This document shows, one piece after another, positions 50,768 through 59,294 of a stretch of 64,000 nucleotides of DNA. The notes under the pieces are model-generated. The model made no database searches and was not told where the DNA came from. It worked only from the letters and a program-made list of their open reading frames with translations. Source of the DNA: an uncultured Corynebacterium sp. (lineage in GTDB: Bacteria > Actinomycetota > Actinomycetes > Mycobacteriales > Mycobacteriaceae). The position numbers and the translations under genes are program-made. Position 1 is the stretch's first letter. Each line of letters begins with the position of its first letter. Location of the stretch: positions 62,001 to 126,000 of the forward strand of contig NZ_CAMIBP010000004.1 in the NCBI RefSeq assembly GCF_946223165.1. Reading direction: 5' to 3'.

Positions 50768-51739
50768 GTGCATGTGACAAATCTTGCGAATATCCCGTCG
50801 CCGCCGCAGGGCGTGTGGCACCTCGGTCCTGTACCGGTCCGCGCTTATGCGCTGTGCATCATCCTGGGAATCCTCGTCGCCCTGTGGATGACGCAGCGGC
50901 GCTACGTTGGCCGCGGCGGCAACCCGGACACGGTCTGGGACGCGGCCATCGTCATCATCCCGACCGGCATCATCGGTGGACGTCTATATCACGTCCTGAC
51001 GGACCACGACAAGTACTTCTGCGCCGAGTGCAACCCGGTCGACGCCTTGAAGATCACCAACGGCGGCCTCGGCATCTGGGGCGCCGTCGCGCTGGGCATC
51101 CTTGCCATCTGGGTGATGTTCAAGGTTAAAAAGCTGCCCATGGCGCCGTTCGCGGACGCCGTGGCGCCGGGCCTCATCCTGGCCCAGGCCATCGGGCGTC
51201 TGGGCAACTGGTTCAACCAGGAGCTTTACGGGCGCGAGACCACCGTCCCCTGGGCGCTCGACATCTATTACCGTGTGGACGAGGCCGGCAAATACGCCCC
51301 GGTCTCCGGGCGCTCCACCGGTGAGGTCATCGCCAGCGTTCACCCGACGTTCCTCTACGAGCTGGTGTGGAATGCGTTGGTGTGCGTGTTCCTGCTGTGG
51401 GCGCAAAAGAAGTTCCGCCTCGGCCACGGCCGCCTCTTCGCGCTCTACGTCATGGGTTACACCTTCGGCCGCTTCTTCGTGGAGAACATGCGTTCCGACG
51501 AGGCCACGCACGTGTTTGGCCTGCGCATCAACGTCATCGTGTCCGTGGTGGTCTTCGTCGTGGCGCTTATCGTGTTCCTGCGCCTGCCGCGGGGTCAGGA
51601 GTCCCCTGAGGAGGTTGATCCGACCTATTGCGCCGCTGCTGCCGCTGCTGTCGATGCCGCCCCGGCCAGCGCCGGTTCCGCCGATGCGTCGGCCGGGCAG
51701 CGCGAGGCTGGTACCGCTGGCGGCCCAGTCACACCCTGA
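50768..51739 (+). CDS. lgt: prolipoprotein diacylglyceryl transferase
   Basis: Inner-membrane enzyme of 323 residues that transfers diacylglycerol from phosphatidylglycerol to the lipobox Cys. Seven hydrophobic helices. The Lgt signature [17 protein letters not shown] is present, as are IGGRLYH (essential His/Tyr region) and [16 protein letters not shown]. The last 50 residues are an Ala/Ser-rich tail that is poorly conserved in the family. A GTG at 50768 is used; the in-frame GTG at 50774 is an alternative. It acts before LspA on the lipoproteins of the window. Confidence 0.94.
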   Translation: MHVTNLANIPSPPQGVWHLGPVPVRAYALCIILGILVALWMTQRRYVGRGGNPDTVWDAAIVIIPTGIIGGRLYHVLTDHDKYFCAECNPVDALKITNGGLGIWGAVALGILAIWVMFKVKKLPMAPFADAVAPGLILAQAIGRLGNWFNQELYGRETTVPWALDIYYRVDEAGKYAPVSGRSTGEVIASVHPTFLYELVWNALVCVFLLWAQKKFRLGHGRLFALYVMGYTFGRFFVENMRSDEATHVFGLRINVIVSVVVFVVALIVFLRLPRGQESPEEVDPTYCAAAAAAVDAAPASAGSADASAGQREAGTAGGPVTP

Positions 51740-51774
51740 GGCCCGACGCGCCGCCCAGAAAAGCAAAATCCCAG

Positions 51775-51805
51775 CCCGGTTACTTTTGACTGTAACCGGG
51801 TATTT
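51775..51805 (+). terminator. terminator after lgt
   Basis: Stem CCCGGTTAC / GTAACCGGG with an eight-base loop, then TATTT. It separates lgt from pyk. Confidence 0.85.
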
Positions 51806-51929
51806 CCGTTTGGGGAATTGTGAATGTTCTGACAGAAGAGCGTCATTCGTCCCGCTGTGGTGGCCGGGTTCCTGAAACGCGGGTAGTTTGGGATTCGTTA
51901 GAAGCTCCCAATCCTATGAAGGCCACATA

Positions 51930-53351
51930 ATGCTGGATAGAAGAACCAAGATCGTCTGCACCCTCGGCCCCGCCGTCGCTTCTGAGGAGAAGATCCTCGG
52001 CCTCGTGCAGGCCGGCATGGACGTTGCCCGCCTCAACATGTCTCACGGTGATCATGCAGATCACCAGCAGAACTACGACTGGGTGCGCAAGGCTACCGAC
52101 GCCACAGGCCGCGCCGTCGGCGTCCTGGCGGACCTCCAGGGCCCGAAGATTCGCCTAGGCCGCTTCGTTAACACCGAGGAATTCTGGGCGGACGGCGAAA
52201 TCGTTCGCATCACGGTAGATGACGTCGAGGGCACCCACGACCGCGTGTCCACCACGTACAAGAACTTGGCCAAGGACGCCAAGCCGGGTGATCGCCTCCT
52301 CATCGATGACGGTAAGGTCGCCGTGGTCTGTAAGGAGGTCGACGGCAACGACGTCGTGTGCGAGGTCGTCGAGGGCGGACCGGTCTCCAATAACAAGGGC
52401 GTGTCCCTGCCGGGTATGGACATCTCCGTGCCGGCCCTGTCTGAGAAGGACATCGCGGATCTGCGCTTCGCCCTCCACCTGGGCGTCGATTTCGTGGCCC
52501 TGTCCTTCGTACGCTCCCCGGCCGACGTGGATCTGGTCCACGCGATCATGGATGAGGAAGGCCGCCGCGTCCCGGTCATCGCCAAGCTGGAAAAGCCCGA
52601 GGCTGTCGATGCACTCGAGTCCATCATCCTGGCTTTCGACGCCATCATGATCGCCCGAGGCGACCTGGGGGTTGAGGTCCCGCTCGAGCAGGTTCCGCTG
52701 TTCCAGAAGCGCGCCATCCAGATTGCGCGTGAGAACGCCAAGCCGGTCATTGTGGCTACCCAGATGCTCGACTCCATGATCTCCAACCTGCGCCCGACGC
52801 GTGCCGAGGCGTCCGATGTCGCCAACGCCGTCCTCGACGGCGCTGACGCGGTCATGCTTTCTGGTGAGACTTCCGTGGGTATCGATCCCCATAACACCGT
52901 GCGCACCATGGCCCGCATCGTCCAACGCGCCGAGGCCGACGGTCAGGTGCCGCCGCTGTCCCACGTGCCGCGCACCATGCGTGGCGTTGTTTCTTACTCG
53001 GCCCGCGACATTGCCGAACGCCTCAACGCCAAGGCCATCGTCGCGTTCACGACCTCTGGCGACACCGCCAAGCGCATTGCGCGCCTGCATTCGACCCTGC
53101 CGCTGCTGGTCTTTACCCCGGAGCAGGCCGTGCGCTCCCAGCTGGCCCTGACCTGGGGCGCGGAGACGTTCCTCAGCCCCACCGTTGACTCCACGGATGA
53201 GATGATGGCGACTCTCGACCGCGAGCTGCTTGGCATCGATGACTACAAGGAAGGCGACATTGTGGTCGTCGTCGCCGGAACCCCGCCGGGAGTCTCGGGC
53301 AACACCAACATGATCCAGGTTCATACCCTGGGGCGTCAGACAGAAGAATAA
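51930..53351 (+). CDS. pyk: pyruvate kinase
   Basis: Glycolytic enzyme of 473 residues that converts phosphoenolpyruvate and ADP to pyruvate and ATP. Blocks: RRTKIVCTLGP, LNMSHGDHADH, ADLQGPKIRLGRF, the active-site signature VIAKLEKPEAVDAL, MIARGDLGVEVPLEQVP, and DGADAVMLSGETSVG. The C-terminal domain (AIVAFTTSGDTAKRIARL) should carry allosteric control. The ATG at 51930 follows GAAGG. TAGTTT near 51884 may be its -10 box. Confidence 0.96.
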   Translation: MLDRRTKIVCTLGPAVASEEKILGLVQAGMDVARLNMSHGDHADHQQNYDWVRKATDATGRAVGVLADLQGPKIRLGRFVNTEEFWADGEIVRITVDDVEGTHDRVSTTYKNLAKDAKPGDRLLIDDGKVAVVCKEVDGNDVVCEVVEGGPVSNNKGVSLPGMDISVPALSEKDIADLRFALHLGVDFVALSFVRSPADVDLVHAIMDEEGRRVPVIAKLEKPEAVDALESIILAFDAIMIARGDLGVEVPLEQVPLFQKRAIQIARENAKPVIVATQMLDSMISNLRPTRAEASDVANAVLDGADAVMLSGETSVGIDPHNTVRTMARIVQRAEADGQVPPLSHVPRTMRGVVSYSARDIAERLNAKAIVAFTTSGDTAKRIARLHSTLPLLVFTPEQAVRSQLALTWGAETFLSPTVDSTDEMMATLDRELLGIDDYKEGDIVVVVAGTPPGVSGNTNMIQVHTLGRQTEE

Positions 53352-53372
53352 TCTGCTCCGTGCCACGCACGT

Positions 53373-53401
53373 GGCCCCGGCTCTTCACTAGAGTCGGGGC
53401 C
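53373..53401. terminator. hairpin between convergent pyk and prpF
   Basis: Stem GGCCCCGGCTC / GAGTCGGGGCC with one mismatch pair and a seven-base loop. No T run on either side, so the confidence is lower. Confidence 0.55.
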
Positions 53402-53435
53402 ATCGTCGTGTGCGCCTTAGCAGGGGGCGTCGGAT

Positions 53436-54545
53436 TTACAGCACCCGGCAGGCCACTTGGCCCCGCATGAGCACGCGAGCGCTGCGCAGCAGGGAGGTCT
53501 CCTGCAGCTCGTCACCGTTGGCTACTGCTGCCGATGCCACCGCGCCCGACGGCGTGCCTAGCCGCACCGGCGTCCCGCTTATCGTGTGCCCGATGACCTC
53601 GGTGACGAGTGAATCCGGTACCGTGGCCGCGGCCGCAATGCACATTGCCCCGGTGCCGGGCACCGCCTTGTGCGCCTGTTCCATGGAGATGACCCGCACG
53701 AGAAGGTCAATGTCGCCTGCCGCCAACGTTGTCCCGTCGAGCACTGGGGCGTCAGCTGGCGCGGCCACCATACCGATCTTGGGGCCGGCGCTGGGGGCGC
53801 CGGCGACATCGTCACAGAGCCCCATCCGGCGGGCGCCCTCGCGGCGCAAGGTTTCGAGGCAGGCCATCACCGCAGTGCGGGCGTCGATGTCGGTGGGCAG
53901 TTCCGTGCCGGAAAGCCCGAGATCCGCCGCGCGGACGAGGACCATGGGCAGACAGGCATCGATGAGCGTGACGTCGATGCCGTCAATGACCTCGCGCGCC
54001 GTGCCGGTGGGCAGTAGTGCGCCGGTCCGGCTGCCCGCCGGGGAGGGATAGACCAGCTCGATGGGGGAGGTTGACTCGGCGACGCCGGGCAGTGCGAAGT
54101 CGCCGTCGATTGCGGCACGCCCATCGACAACGGTGACGCGTGCGAGGACCGTCTTACCTGTGTTGGTGTTGAACAGGCGAAACTCGTGCTTGCCGTCTGC
54201 CACCTTGAGGATTCCCGCCTCGAGGGCGAAGGGGGCAACGCCGGACGAGAGGTTGCCGCAGTTGCCGGAGAAGTCCACGAACGTCGAACCCACGTCCACC
54301 TGAGCGAAGGTGTAGGCGAGATCGAAGTCCGGATCGGAGCTGGGCTCCACGACGACGACCTTTGATAACGAAGAGATGCCCCCGCCCATGCCGTCAAGCT
54401 GACGGCCGTTGGGATCCGGGCTGCCCATGACATCGGAGAAGACTCGCTCCCACTGCTCACGGGGAGGAAGATCGGCGGCGCGGAAGAAGAGTCCGCGGGA
54501 GGTGCCGCCGCGCACGTACATGGTGTCAAGCCAGCTAGCAGTCAT
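53436..54545 (-). CDS. prpF: PrpF family isomerase
   Basis: Protein of 369 residues of the diaminopimelate epimerase-like fold. The family segments are MYVRGGTSRGLFF near the start and FSGNCGN (about residue 95), where the Cys may act in proton transfer. PrpF isomerises trans-aconitate or methyl-aconitate for AcnD in the 2-methylcitrate route; related members are 4-oxalomesaconate tautomerases. No prp or acn genes are adjacent, so its true substrate is open. Confidence 0.85.
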   Translation of the reverse strand: MTASWLDTMYVRGGTSRGLFFRAADLPPREQWERVFSDVMGSPDPNGRQLDGMGGGISSLSKVVVVEPSSDPDFDLAYTFAQVDVGSTFVDFSGNCGNLSSGVAPFALEAGILKVADGKHEFRLFNTNTGKTVLARVTVVDGRAAIDGDFALPGVAESTSPIELVYPSPAGSRTGALLPTGTAREVIDGIDVTLIDACLPMVLVRAADLGLSGTELPTDIDARTAVMACLETLRREGARRMGLCDDVAGAPSAGPKIGMVAAPADAPVLDGTTLAAGDIDLLVRVISMEQAHKAVPGTGAMCIAAAATVPDSLVTEVIGHTISGTPVRLGTPSGAVASAAVANGDELQETSLLRSARVLMRGQVACRVL

Positions 54546-54603
54546 AGGGAAACGGTAACGTACTTCGAGACAACGCGGGAGGGGTCGCGGAAATCTTCTC
54601 GTT

Positions 54604-54609
54604 TATGAT
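54604..54609 (+). promoter_or_regulatory. -10 box before a 41-residue ORF
   Basis: TATGAT ends six bases before the GTG at 54616, the spacing seen at other leaderless genes of the window. Confidence 0.5.
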
Positions 54610-54615
54610 TTAGGT

Positions 54616-54741
54616 GTGAAGTTCTACAACGTACTTGCTGTGAGAGTCCTGGGGAGAACGTTGCAGTTAGCGGGCACGATGTCCGGTCATGCAGTGGGGG
54701 CTGGTGTTTCATTCTTTCAATCCCGCACGCTTCAATATTGA
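54616..54741 (+). CDS. candidate small leaderless ORF (41 residues)
   Basis: A short open frame, VKFYNVLAVRVLGRT to SRTLQY, begins at a GTG six bases after TATGAT and ends at a TGA 53 bases before the next gene. It contains a moderately hydrophobic stretch and a basic start. It may be a leader peptide for the gene at 54795 or a small protein in its own right. No homology is known to me; the case rests on promoter spacing. Confidence 0.3.
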   Translation: MKFYNVLAVRVLGRTLQLAGTMSGHAVGAGVSFFQSRTLQY

Positions 54742-54794
54742 ACTGATAAGGATGTCGATCGCCCGATGAGCGTCACACGACCTAAGGACAACGC

Positions 54795-55097
54795 ATGGCC
54801 GATATGAATAACCAGAATCAGGCCCCGGCCGTGGCGGCGCCGACGCTGGAGGGGGCAGCCGGCACGACGAACTCGGCGGCATCGGCCAGCGCGGCGGACG
54901 GTGGGGACGCAGGAGCGACCGACCTCAATGGGGAGTGGACCGTGGCCGCGGATGGCCAGTCCTACGCCGGTTACCGCGTAGACGAGGTCCTTAACGGCGC
55001 CGACGTCACCATCAACGGCCAGACCCAGCATGTGGACGCCACCGCGCAGGTTGTGGACGAAGGCTCGCTGGAGTTCCTCGTCACGCTGAACACATAA
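54795..55097 (+). CDS. short YceI-like protein
   Basis: Protein of 100 residues. The first 45 are low-complexity Ala/Gly/Ser/Thr. The remainder (LNGEWTVAADGQSYAGYRVDEVLNG to TQHVDATAQV) resembles the N-terminal strands of actinobacterial YceI lipid-binding proteins, which normally have about 170 residues. There is no signal peptide. So it may be a truncated YceI or a distinct small family. TAAGGA lies eight bases before the ATG. It ends before a shared terminator. Confidence 0.6.
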   Translation: MADMNNQNQAPAVAAPTLEGAAGTTNSAASASAADGGDAGATDLNGEWTVAADGQSYAGYRVDEVLNGADVTINGQTQHVDATAQVVDEGSLEFLVTLNT

Positions 55098-55114
55098 AGC
55101 ATTGCGCGCGCTAG

Positions 55115-55146
55115 AAAGGCGGCTCCCACCGTGGGAACCGCCTTTT
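55115..55146. terminator. bidirectional terminator before glgP
   Basis: AAAGGCGGCTCCCA / TGGGAACCGCCTTTT with a three-base loop; A and T runs on both flanks serve both converging genes. Confidence 0.88.
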
Positions 55147-55169
55147 CTTATGCCCGGTGGCGCGTTGGC

Positions 55170-57551
55170 TTACTTGCCAGCAATCGGGGTGGCCTCAATC
55201 TTCCAGACCTCGTTCGCGTAGTCTGCGATGGTGCGGTCCGAAGAGAAACGGCCCGAGTAGCAAATGTTGAGCCATGCCTTCTTGGCCCATGCCGTCGGGT
55301 CGGAGTTGTAGTCGTTGGCCATGCGGTCGCGGGTCTCGCGGTAGTCCGCGAAGTCACCGAGGACGTAGTAGACGTCCTGGGCGTGGACGCCCTGGCCGTC
55401 GAGCAGGGAGGAGCGCAGGTCGCCGAACATGCCGTCGTTCTCGTGTCCCAGCAGGCCGTTGGTCAGTGCGTCAAGGACGCGCTGCAGGCCCGGGACGGAG
55501 GTGTAGAGCTCGCCCGGGTTGTAGGACTCGCGCAGCTGCGGCAGCTCCTCGACGCGGGCGCCGAAGATATAAGCGTTCTCCTCGCCCACGGCCTCGACGA
55601 TCTCCACGTTGGCGCCGTCCATGGTGCCCAGCGTGAGCGCGCCGTTCATCATGAACTTCATGTTCGAGGTACCGGAGGCCTCCTTGCCGGCCACGGAGAT
55701 CTGCTCGGAGACGTCGGCCGCCGGGATGATGTGCTCGGCAGGGGAGACGTTGTAGTTTTCCACGAAGACGACGCGGATGATGTCCTTGGTGTCCGGGTCG
55801 TTGTTCACCAGGTCACCGATGGTGTTGATGAGCTTGATGATGGCCTTCGCGCGGACGTAGCCCGGGGCCGCCTTCGCGCCGAAGATGAAGGTGCGCTTCG
55901 GGACGGTCTCGCCGTCTTCCTTGATGCGGAAGTACAGGTCGAGGATGTACAGCGCATTGAGCAACTGACGCTTGTACTCGTGGAGGCGCTTGATCTGGAC
56001 GTCGAAAATGGAATCCGGATCGACCTCGGCGCCCTGGTGGTTCTTCACCCACGCGGCGAAGTCCACCTTATTCTTGCGCTTGATGTCGCTGAGCTTGTTC
56101 AGCACCTTGGCGTCGTCAGCCAGCGGGGCGAGGGCGGCTAGCTCGGACAGGTCGGTGACCCAAGCATCGGATCCGAGCTGCTTGGTGAGCAGCTTGGCTA
56201 GGCGCGGGTTGCACATCTTGAGCCAGCGGCGCGGGGTGACACCGTTGGTCTTGTTGTTGAACTTCTCCGGCCACAGCGCGTGCCACTCGGACAGGGTGTC
56301 GGCCTTGATGATCTCCGTGTGCAGTGCGGCCACGCCGTTGATGGAGAAGGCCGCGTAGCAGGCGATCCATGCCATGTGCACCTGGCCACCCGAGACCGGC
56401 GCCATGTAGTCGATGCGGCCCTGATCCAGGCCACGCTCGGCCATGTCGAGGCGGAAGCGGCGGTCGATTTCCTCGACGATCTCCCACATGCGCCAGAACA
56501 GCTTCTGGAAGATGGAGACTTCCCAGCTCTCCAGTGCCTCAGCCAGCACGGTGTGGTTGGTGTAGGCGAAGGTCTTGGTGACGATGGCCCAGGCGTCCTC
56601 CCAGCCCATGCCGTGCTCATCGAGCAGCAGGCGCATGAGCTCCGGGATGGCGAGCACCGGGTGGGTGTCGTTGAGCTGAATGCAGTTGTACTTCGCGAAG
56701 TCGGACAGGTCCTCACCGTGGTGAGCGATGTAGTTATCGATCATCTGCTGCAGCGACGCGGAGACGAAGAAGTACTGCTGGCGCACGCGCAGCACCTTGC
56801 CTTCGTAGGTCGTGTCATTCGGGTAGAGGACGCGGCAGATGTCCATGACGCGCTCGCGCTCGACGATGGCGTCGGTAAAGCGCTGCGAGTTGAAGGCGTC
56901 GTAGTCGAACTCGTTGATGGGCTCTGACTTCCACAGACGCAGGGTGCCCACGTTGTCGGTGCCGTAGCCGGTGATTGGCATGTCATAGGGGATGGCGCGG
57001 ACGTCCATGTCGTCGAAGTGGACGTGGCGCTGCTCGGAGGCACGGCGGATGACGAAGTCGTAGCCGTTTTCCATCCAGGAGTCCGGCTGCTCCTTCTGGA
57101 AGCCGTTCTCGATGGACTGGCGGAACAGGCCGTAGCGGTAGAGCAGTCCGTAGCCGGTGACGGGGTAGTCCTGAGTGACTGCGGAGTCGAGGAAGCAGGC
57201 GGCCAGGCGGCCGAGGCCGCCGTTGCCCAGCGCCGCGTCGTGCTCGCGCTCGAGGACATCGCCCAGCTCACGGCCAGTGCCCTCCAAGGCGGCCTTGGCG
57301 TCGTCCACGAGGTCCAGGTTGGTCAGGTTGTTGAGCAGCGCGCGGCCCTGGAGGAATTCCGCGGAGAAGTAGTGCTGCTGGCGGGTGGCGTCGTAGGCGG
57401 TGCGGGTGGCCTCCCAGTTGTCAGCGATGTGGTCCACGACCGCGGCCGACAGGCCAGACCACAGCTTGCGGCGGGTGGCGCCGGACGGGGTCAGTCCGGA
57501 GGCAGCGCGGACGTGGCCGGGGACGGCCTTTTCGAATTCAGAATGGGACAT
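55170..57551 (-). CDS. glgP: glycogen/maltodextrin phosphorylase
   Basis: GT35 enzyme of 793 residues that releases glucose 1-phosphate from alpha-1,4 glucan ends. The PLP-binding Lys632 is in EASGTSNMKFMMNGALTLGTMDGANVE. The N-terminal LGNGGLGRLAACFLDS and the VKLLHEYKRQ-like QIKRLHEYKRQLLN segment fit the family. The start MSHSEFEK at 57551 is preferred to the ATG at 57578 because it begins the conserved region; GGAG lies 13 bases upstream. It acts with GlgX in glycogen breakdown. Confidence 0.94.
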   Translation of the reverse strand: MSHSEFEKAVPGHVRAASGLTPSGATRRKLWSGLSAAVVDHIADNWEATRTAYDATRQQHYFSAEFLQGRALLNNLTNLDLVDDAKAALEGTGRELGDVLEREHDAALGNGGLGRLAACFLDSAVTQDYPVTGYGLLYRYGLFRQSIENGFQKEQPDSWMENGYDFVIRRASEQRHVHFDDMDVRAIPYDMPITGYGTDNVGTLRLWKSEPINEFDYDAFNSQRFTDAIVERERVMDICRVLYPNDTTYEGKVLRVRQQYFFVSASLQQMIDNYIAHHGEDLSDFAKYNCIQLNDTHPVLAIPELMRLLLDEHGMGWEDAWAIVTKTFAYTNHTVLAEALESWEVSIFQKLFWRMWEIVEEIDRRFRLDMAERGLDQGRIDYMAPVSGGQVHMAWIACYAAFSINGVAALHTEIIKADTLSEWHALWPEKFNNKTNGVTPRRWLKMCNPRLAKLLTKQLGSDAWVTDLSELAALAPLADDAKVLNKLSDIKRKNKVDFAAWVKNHQGAEVDPDSIFDVQIKRLHEYKRQLLNALYILDLYFRIKEDGETVPKRTFIFGAKAAPGYVRAKAIIKLINTIGDLVNNDPDTKDIIRVVFVENYNVSPAEHIIPAADVSEQISVAGKEASGTSNMKFMMNGALTLGTMDGANVEIVEAVGEENAYIFGARVEELPQLRESYNPGELYTSVPGLQRVLDALTNGLLGHENDGMFGDLRSSLLDGQGVHAQDVYYVLGDFADYRETRDRMANDYNSDPTAWAKKAWLNICYSGRFSSDRTIADYANEVWKIEATPIAGK

Positions 57552-57638
57552 GGGAAGAACACTCCATCTAGTCGGCATAGGTATCCGCCAGCTTAATCGT
57601 TTCAGCGCCGGCGCGCCGTGCCGCGCGCGGATGCCCGG

Positions 57639-58832
57639 CTACGAGCGTGCAAGGAACGTCAGCGCAGCCGCCGCGCCTGCTGTCGTCGCCGCGTACACCG
57701 TCGGGGCGAAGTCCGGCAGGAAGGTGGCCTGGTGGTTGACCGGTGGGTTGTCCAGTAGATCCGCGGGCGTCGAGCCCACGAACCAGAAAACATACGGCAC
57801 GCCCCAGGCCTGCGGCAGATAGCAAAAGTCCTCGGAGACCGTGGACGGTTCCGGGGTCACCGACGCGGTGCCGAAGACGTCGTCGAACGTGGCGCGCAGC
57901 GCGGCGGTGGCCGTCGGATCGTTGTCGGTCACCTCGCCGTGCGCGAAGTACTCAAACGTCGGCGCAACGGGGGAGCCGGACGCTTCGCACTCGGCACGCA
58001 CGACGCGTTCGAGGGAGGCATAGACGCGGCCCGCGAGCTCCGGATCGTAGTAGCGCGTGTTAAGCACCAGCTCCGCGGTCTCCGGGATGATGTTGTTCTT
58101 GTCGCCGGAGTGCAGCTCGCCGACGGAAATGACAAAAAACTCGCTCGGCGCCACCTCGCGGCCGACGATGGCCTGCAAGCGCACGACGATCATCGCGGCA
58201 ATGAATGTCGGGTCGATGGAGTGATGCGGCGCGGAGGCGTGCGCCGAGCGCCCGGTGATCCTAATGCGCAGGGAGTCGCATCCAGCCATGATCGGACCGG
58301 GCTTGGACTGGACCTGGCCGGCGGGGCCCGGCATGATGTGCTGCGCCACGCACAGATCGGGAGCGGGCACTCGCCGCACGAGGTCGTCGGCCACCATGAG
58401 CTTCGCGCCATCGGAGGTCTCCTCGGCGGGCTGGAAGAGCGCGAGGAAGGTGCCGCTCCACGTGGCACGCTCGGCGTCGAGGATGGCGCACGCGCCCAGA
58501 AGGGCGGTGGCGTGCATGTCGTGGCCGCACGCGTGCATGGCGCCGTTGGTGGAGGCATAGTCCACGCCGGTGGCCTCCACCACCGGCAGGGCGTCAAAGT
58601 CCGCGCGCATGAGCAGCGTCGGCCCCTCGCCATTGCGGAAGACGGCGACCATGCCGTGCCCGCCGATGCCGTCGATAACCTCGCAGTCCAGCCCCTCCAG
58701 GCGTTCCCGGATGCGACCCGCCGTGCGCTCCTCGCAGTGCGAGAGCTCCGGGTGGCGGTGCAGATCCTCGTAAAACTCCTGCTGCCAGGACAGATCGGCG
58801 TGGTGATGGGCAAGGATTGTAGAAATGGACAT
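57639..58832 (-). CDS. M20-family amidohydrolase
   Basis: Metallopeptidase-like enzyme of 397 residues. The metal ligands are in HACGHDMHATAL (GHD at 103-105) and QPAEETSDGA; the dimerisation domain has GRSAHASAPHHSIDP. It resembles the hippurate hydrolase/IAA-amino acid hydrolase group and lacks a signal peptide. It probably removes an acyl group from an amino acid conjugate; the substrate is unknown. The ATG at 58832 is chosen over 58838 because TACAGT (58845-58840) stands seven bases before it. Divergent from the next gene with about 40 bases between. Confidence 0.9.
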   Translation of the reverse strand: MSISTILAHHHADLSWQQEFYEDLHRHPELSHCEERTAGRIRERLEGLDCEVIDGIGGHGMVAVFRNGEGPTLLMRADFDALPVVEATGVDYASTNGAMHACGHDMHATALLGACAILDAERATWSGTFLALFQPAEETSDGAKLMVADDLVRRVPAPDLCVAQHIMPGPAGQVQSKPGPIMAGCDSLRIRITGRSAHASAPHHSIDPTFIAAMIVVRLQAIVGREVAPSEFFVISVGELHSGDKNNIIPETAELVLNTRYYDPELAGRVYASLERVVRAECEASGSPVAPTFEYFAHGEVTDNDPTATAALRATFDDVFGTASVTPEPSTVSEDFCYLPQAWGVPYVFWFVGSTPADLLDNPPVNHQATFLPDFAPTVYAATTAGAAAALTFLARS

Positions 58833-58839
58833 GCCCATC

Positions 58840-58845
58840 ACTGTA
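58840..58845 (-). promoter_or_regulatory. -10 box of the M20 gene (leaderless)
   Basis: TACAGT on the minus strand, seven bases before the ATG at 58832. It is 16 bases from the divergent -10 box at 58862. Confidence 0.55.
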
Positions 58846-58861
58846 GTCCCGGCGGTTTAGG

Positions 58862-58867
58862 TAAGGT
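58862..58867 (+). promoter_or_regulatory. -10 box of the gene at 58875 (leaderless)
   Basis: TAAGGT ends seven bases before the ATG at 58875. Confidence 0.55.
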
Positions 58868-58874
58868 GATCCTC

Positions 58875-59282
58875 ATGTCAATCATTCAGTTCCATGTTTT
58901 GGTACCCGAGACCGAGGCCCAGCGCGTGGGCGAGGTCTTCCAGACCGCCCTCGACAAGATTGTGGCGTCGGGCAAGCTCACGGCCGGTTCCGTGGAGACC
59001 GTGTCCAATCCGGAGCTGCCCGGCGGACCCCAGGGCATCGAGGAGCAGCTACGCCAGGCGTACCGCGACGAGCACGAGGAACGCGACCTCGAGGGCGCCT
59101 CCGTCTACCGCTACAACCTCACCGTCGAGGGTGTGACCGGCTCCCTTAACCAGCTGGCCATGGTGCTCTCGCGCCTGCTGACCCCGCACGCCGTCTTGCC
59201 CAAGGACCACGTGCTGCTCGAGGATGAGCTCGCCCACGAACGACCCGCCATCTTCCCGTGGACCGTTGACATCCTGCGTTAA
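58875..59282 (+). CDS. conserved hypothetical protein
   Basis: Soluble protein of 135 residues. It begins MSIIQFHVLVPETEAQRVGE and looks like an alpha/beta domain of ferredoxin-like type; residues 50-75 are strongly acidic and charged (RDEHEERDLEGA). No catalytic motif is recognised. Short intergenic regions on both sides and its own -10 box make it a single-gene unit. Confidence 0.65.
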   Translation: MSIIQFHVLVPETEAQRVGEVFQTALDKIVASGKLTAGSVETVSNPELPGGPQGIEEQLRQAYRDEHEERDLEGASVYRYNLTVEGVTGSLNQLAMVLSRLLTPHAVLPKDHVLLEDELAHERPAIFPWTVDILR

Positions 59283-59294
59283 GAAGGCCTAGCG

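Noticed and set aside
57939..58874. Long upstream extension of the gene at 58875
   Set aside because: It is antisense to the M20 gene, and a -10 box sits seven bases before the internal ATG.
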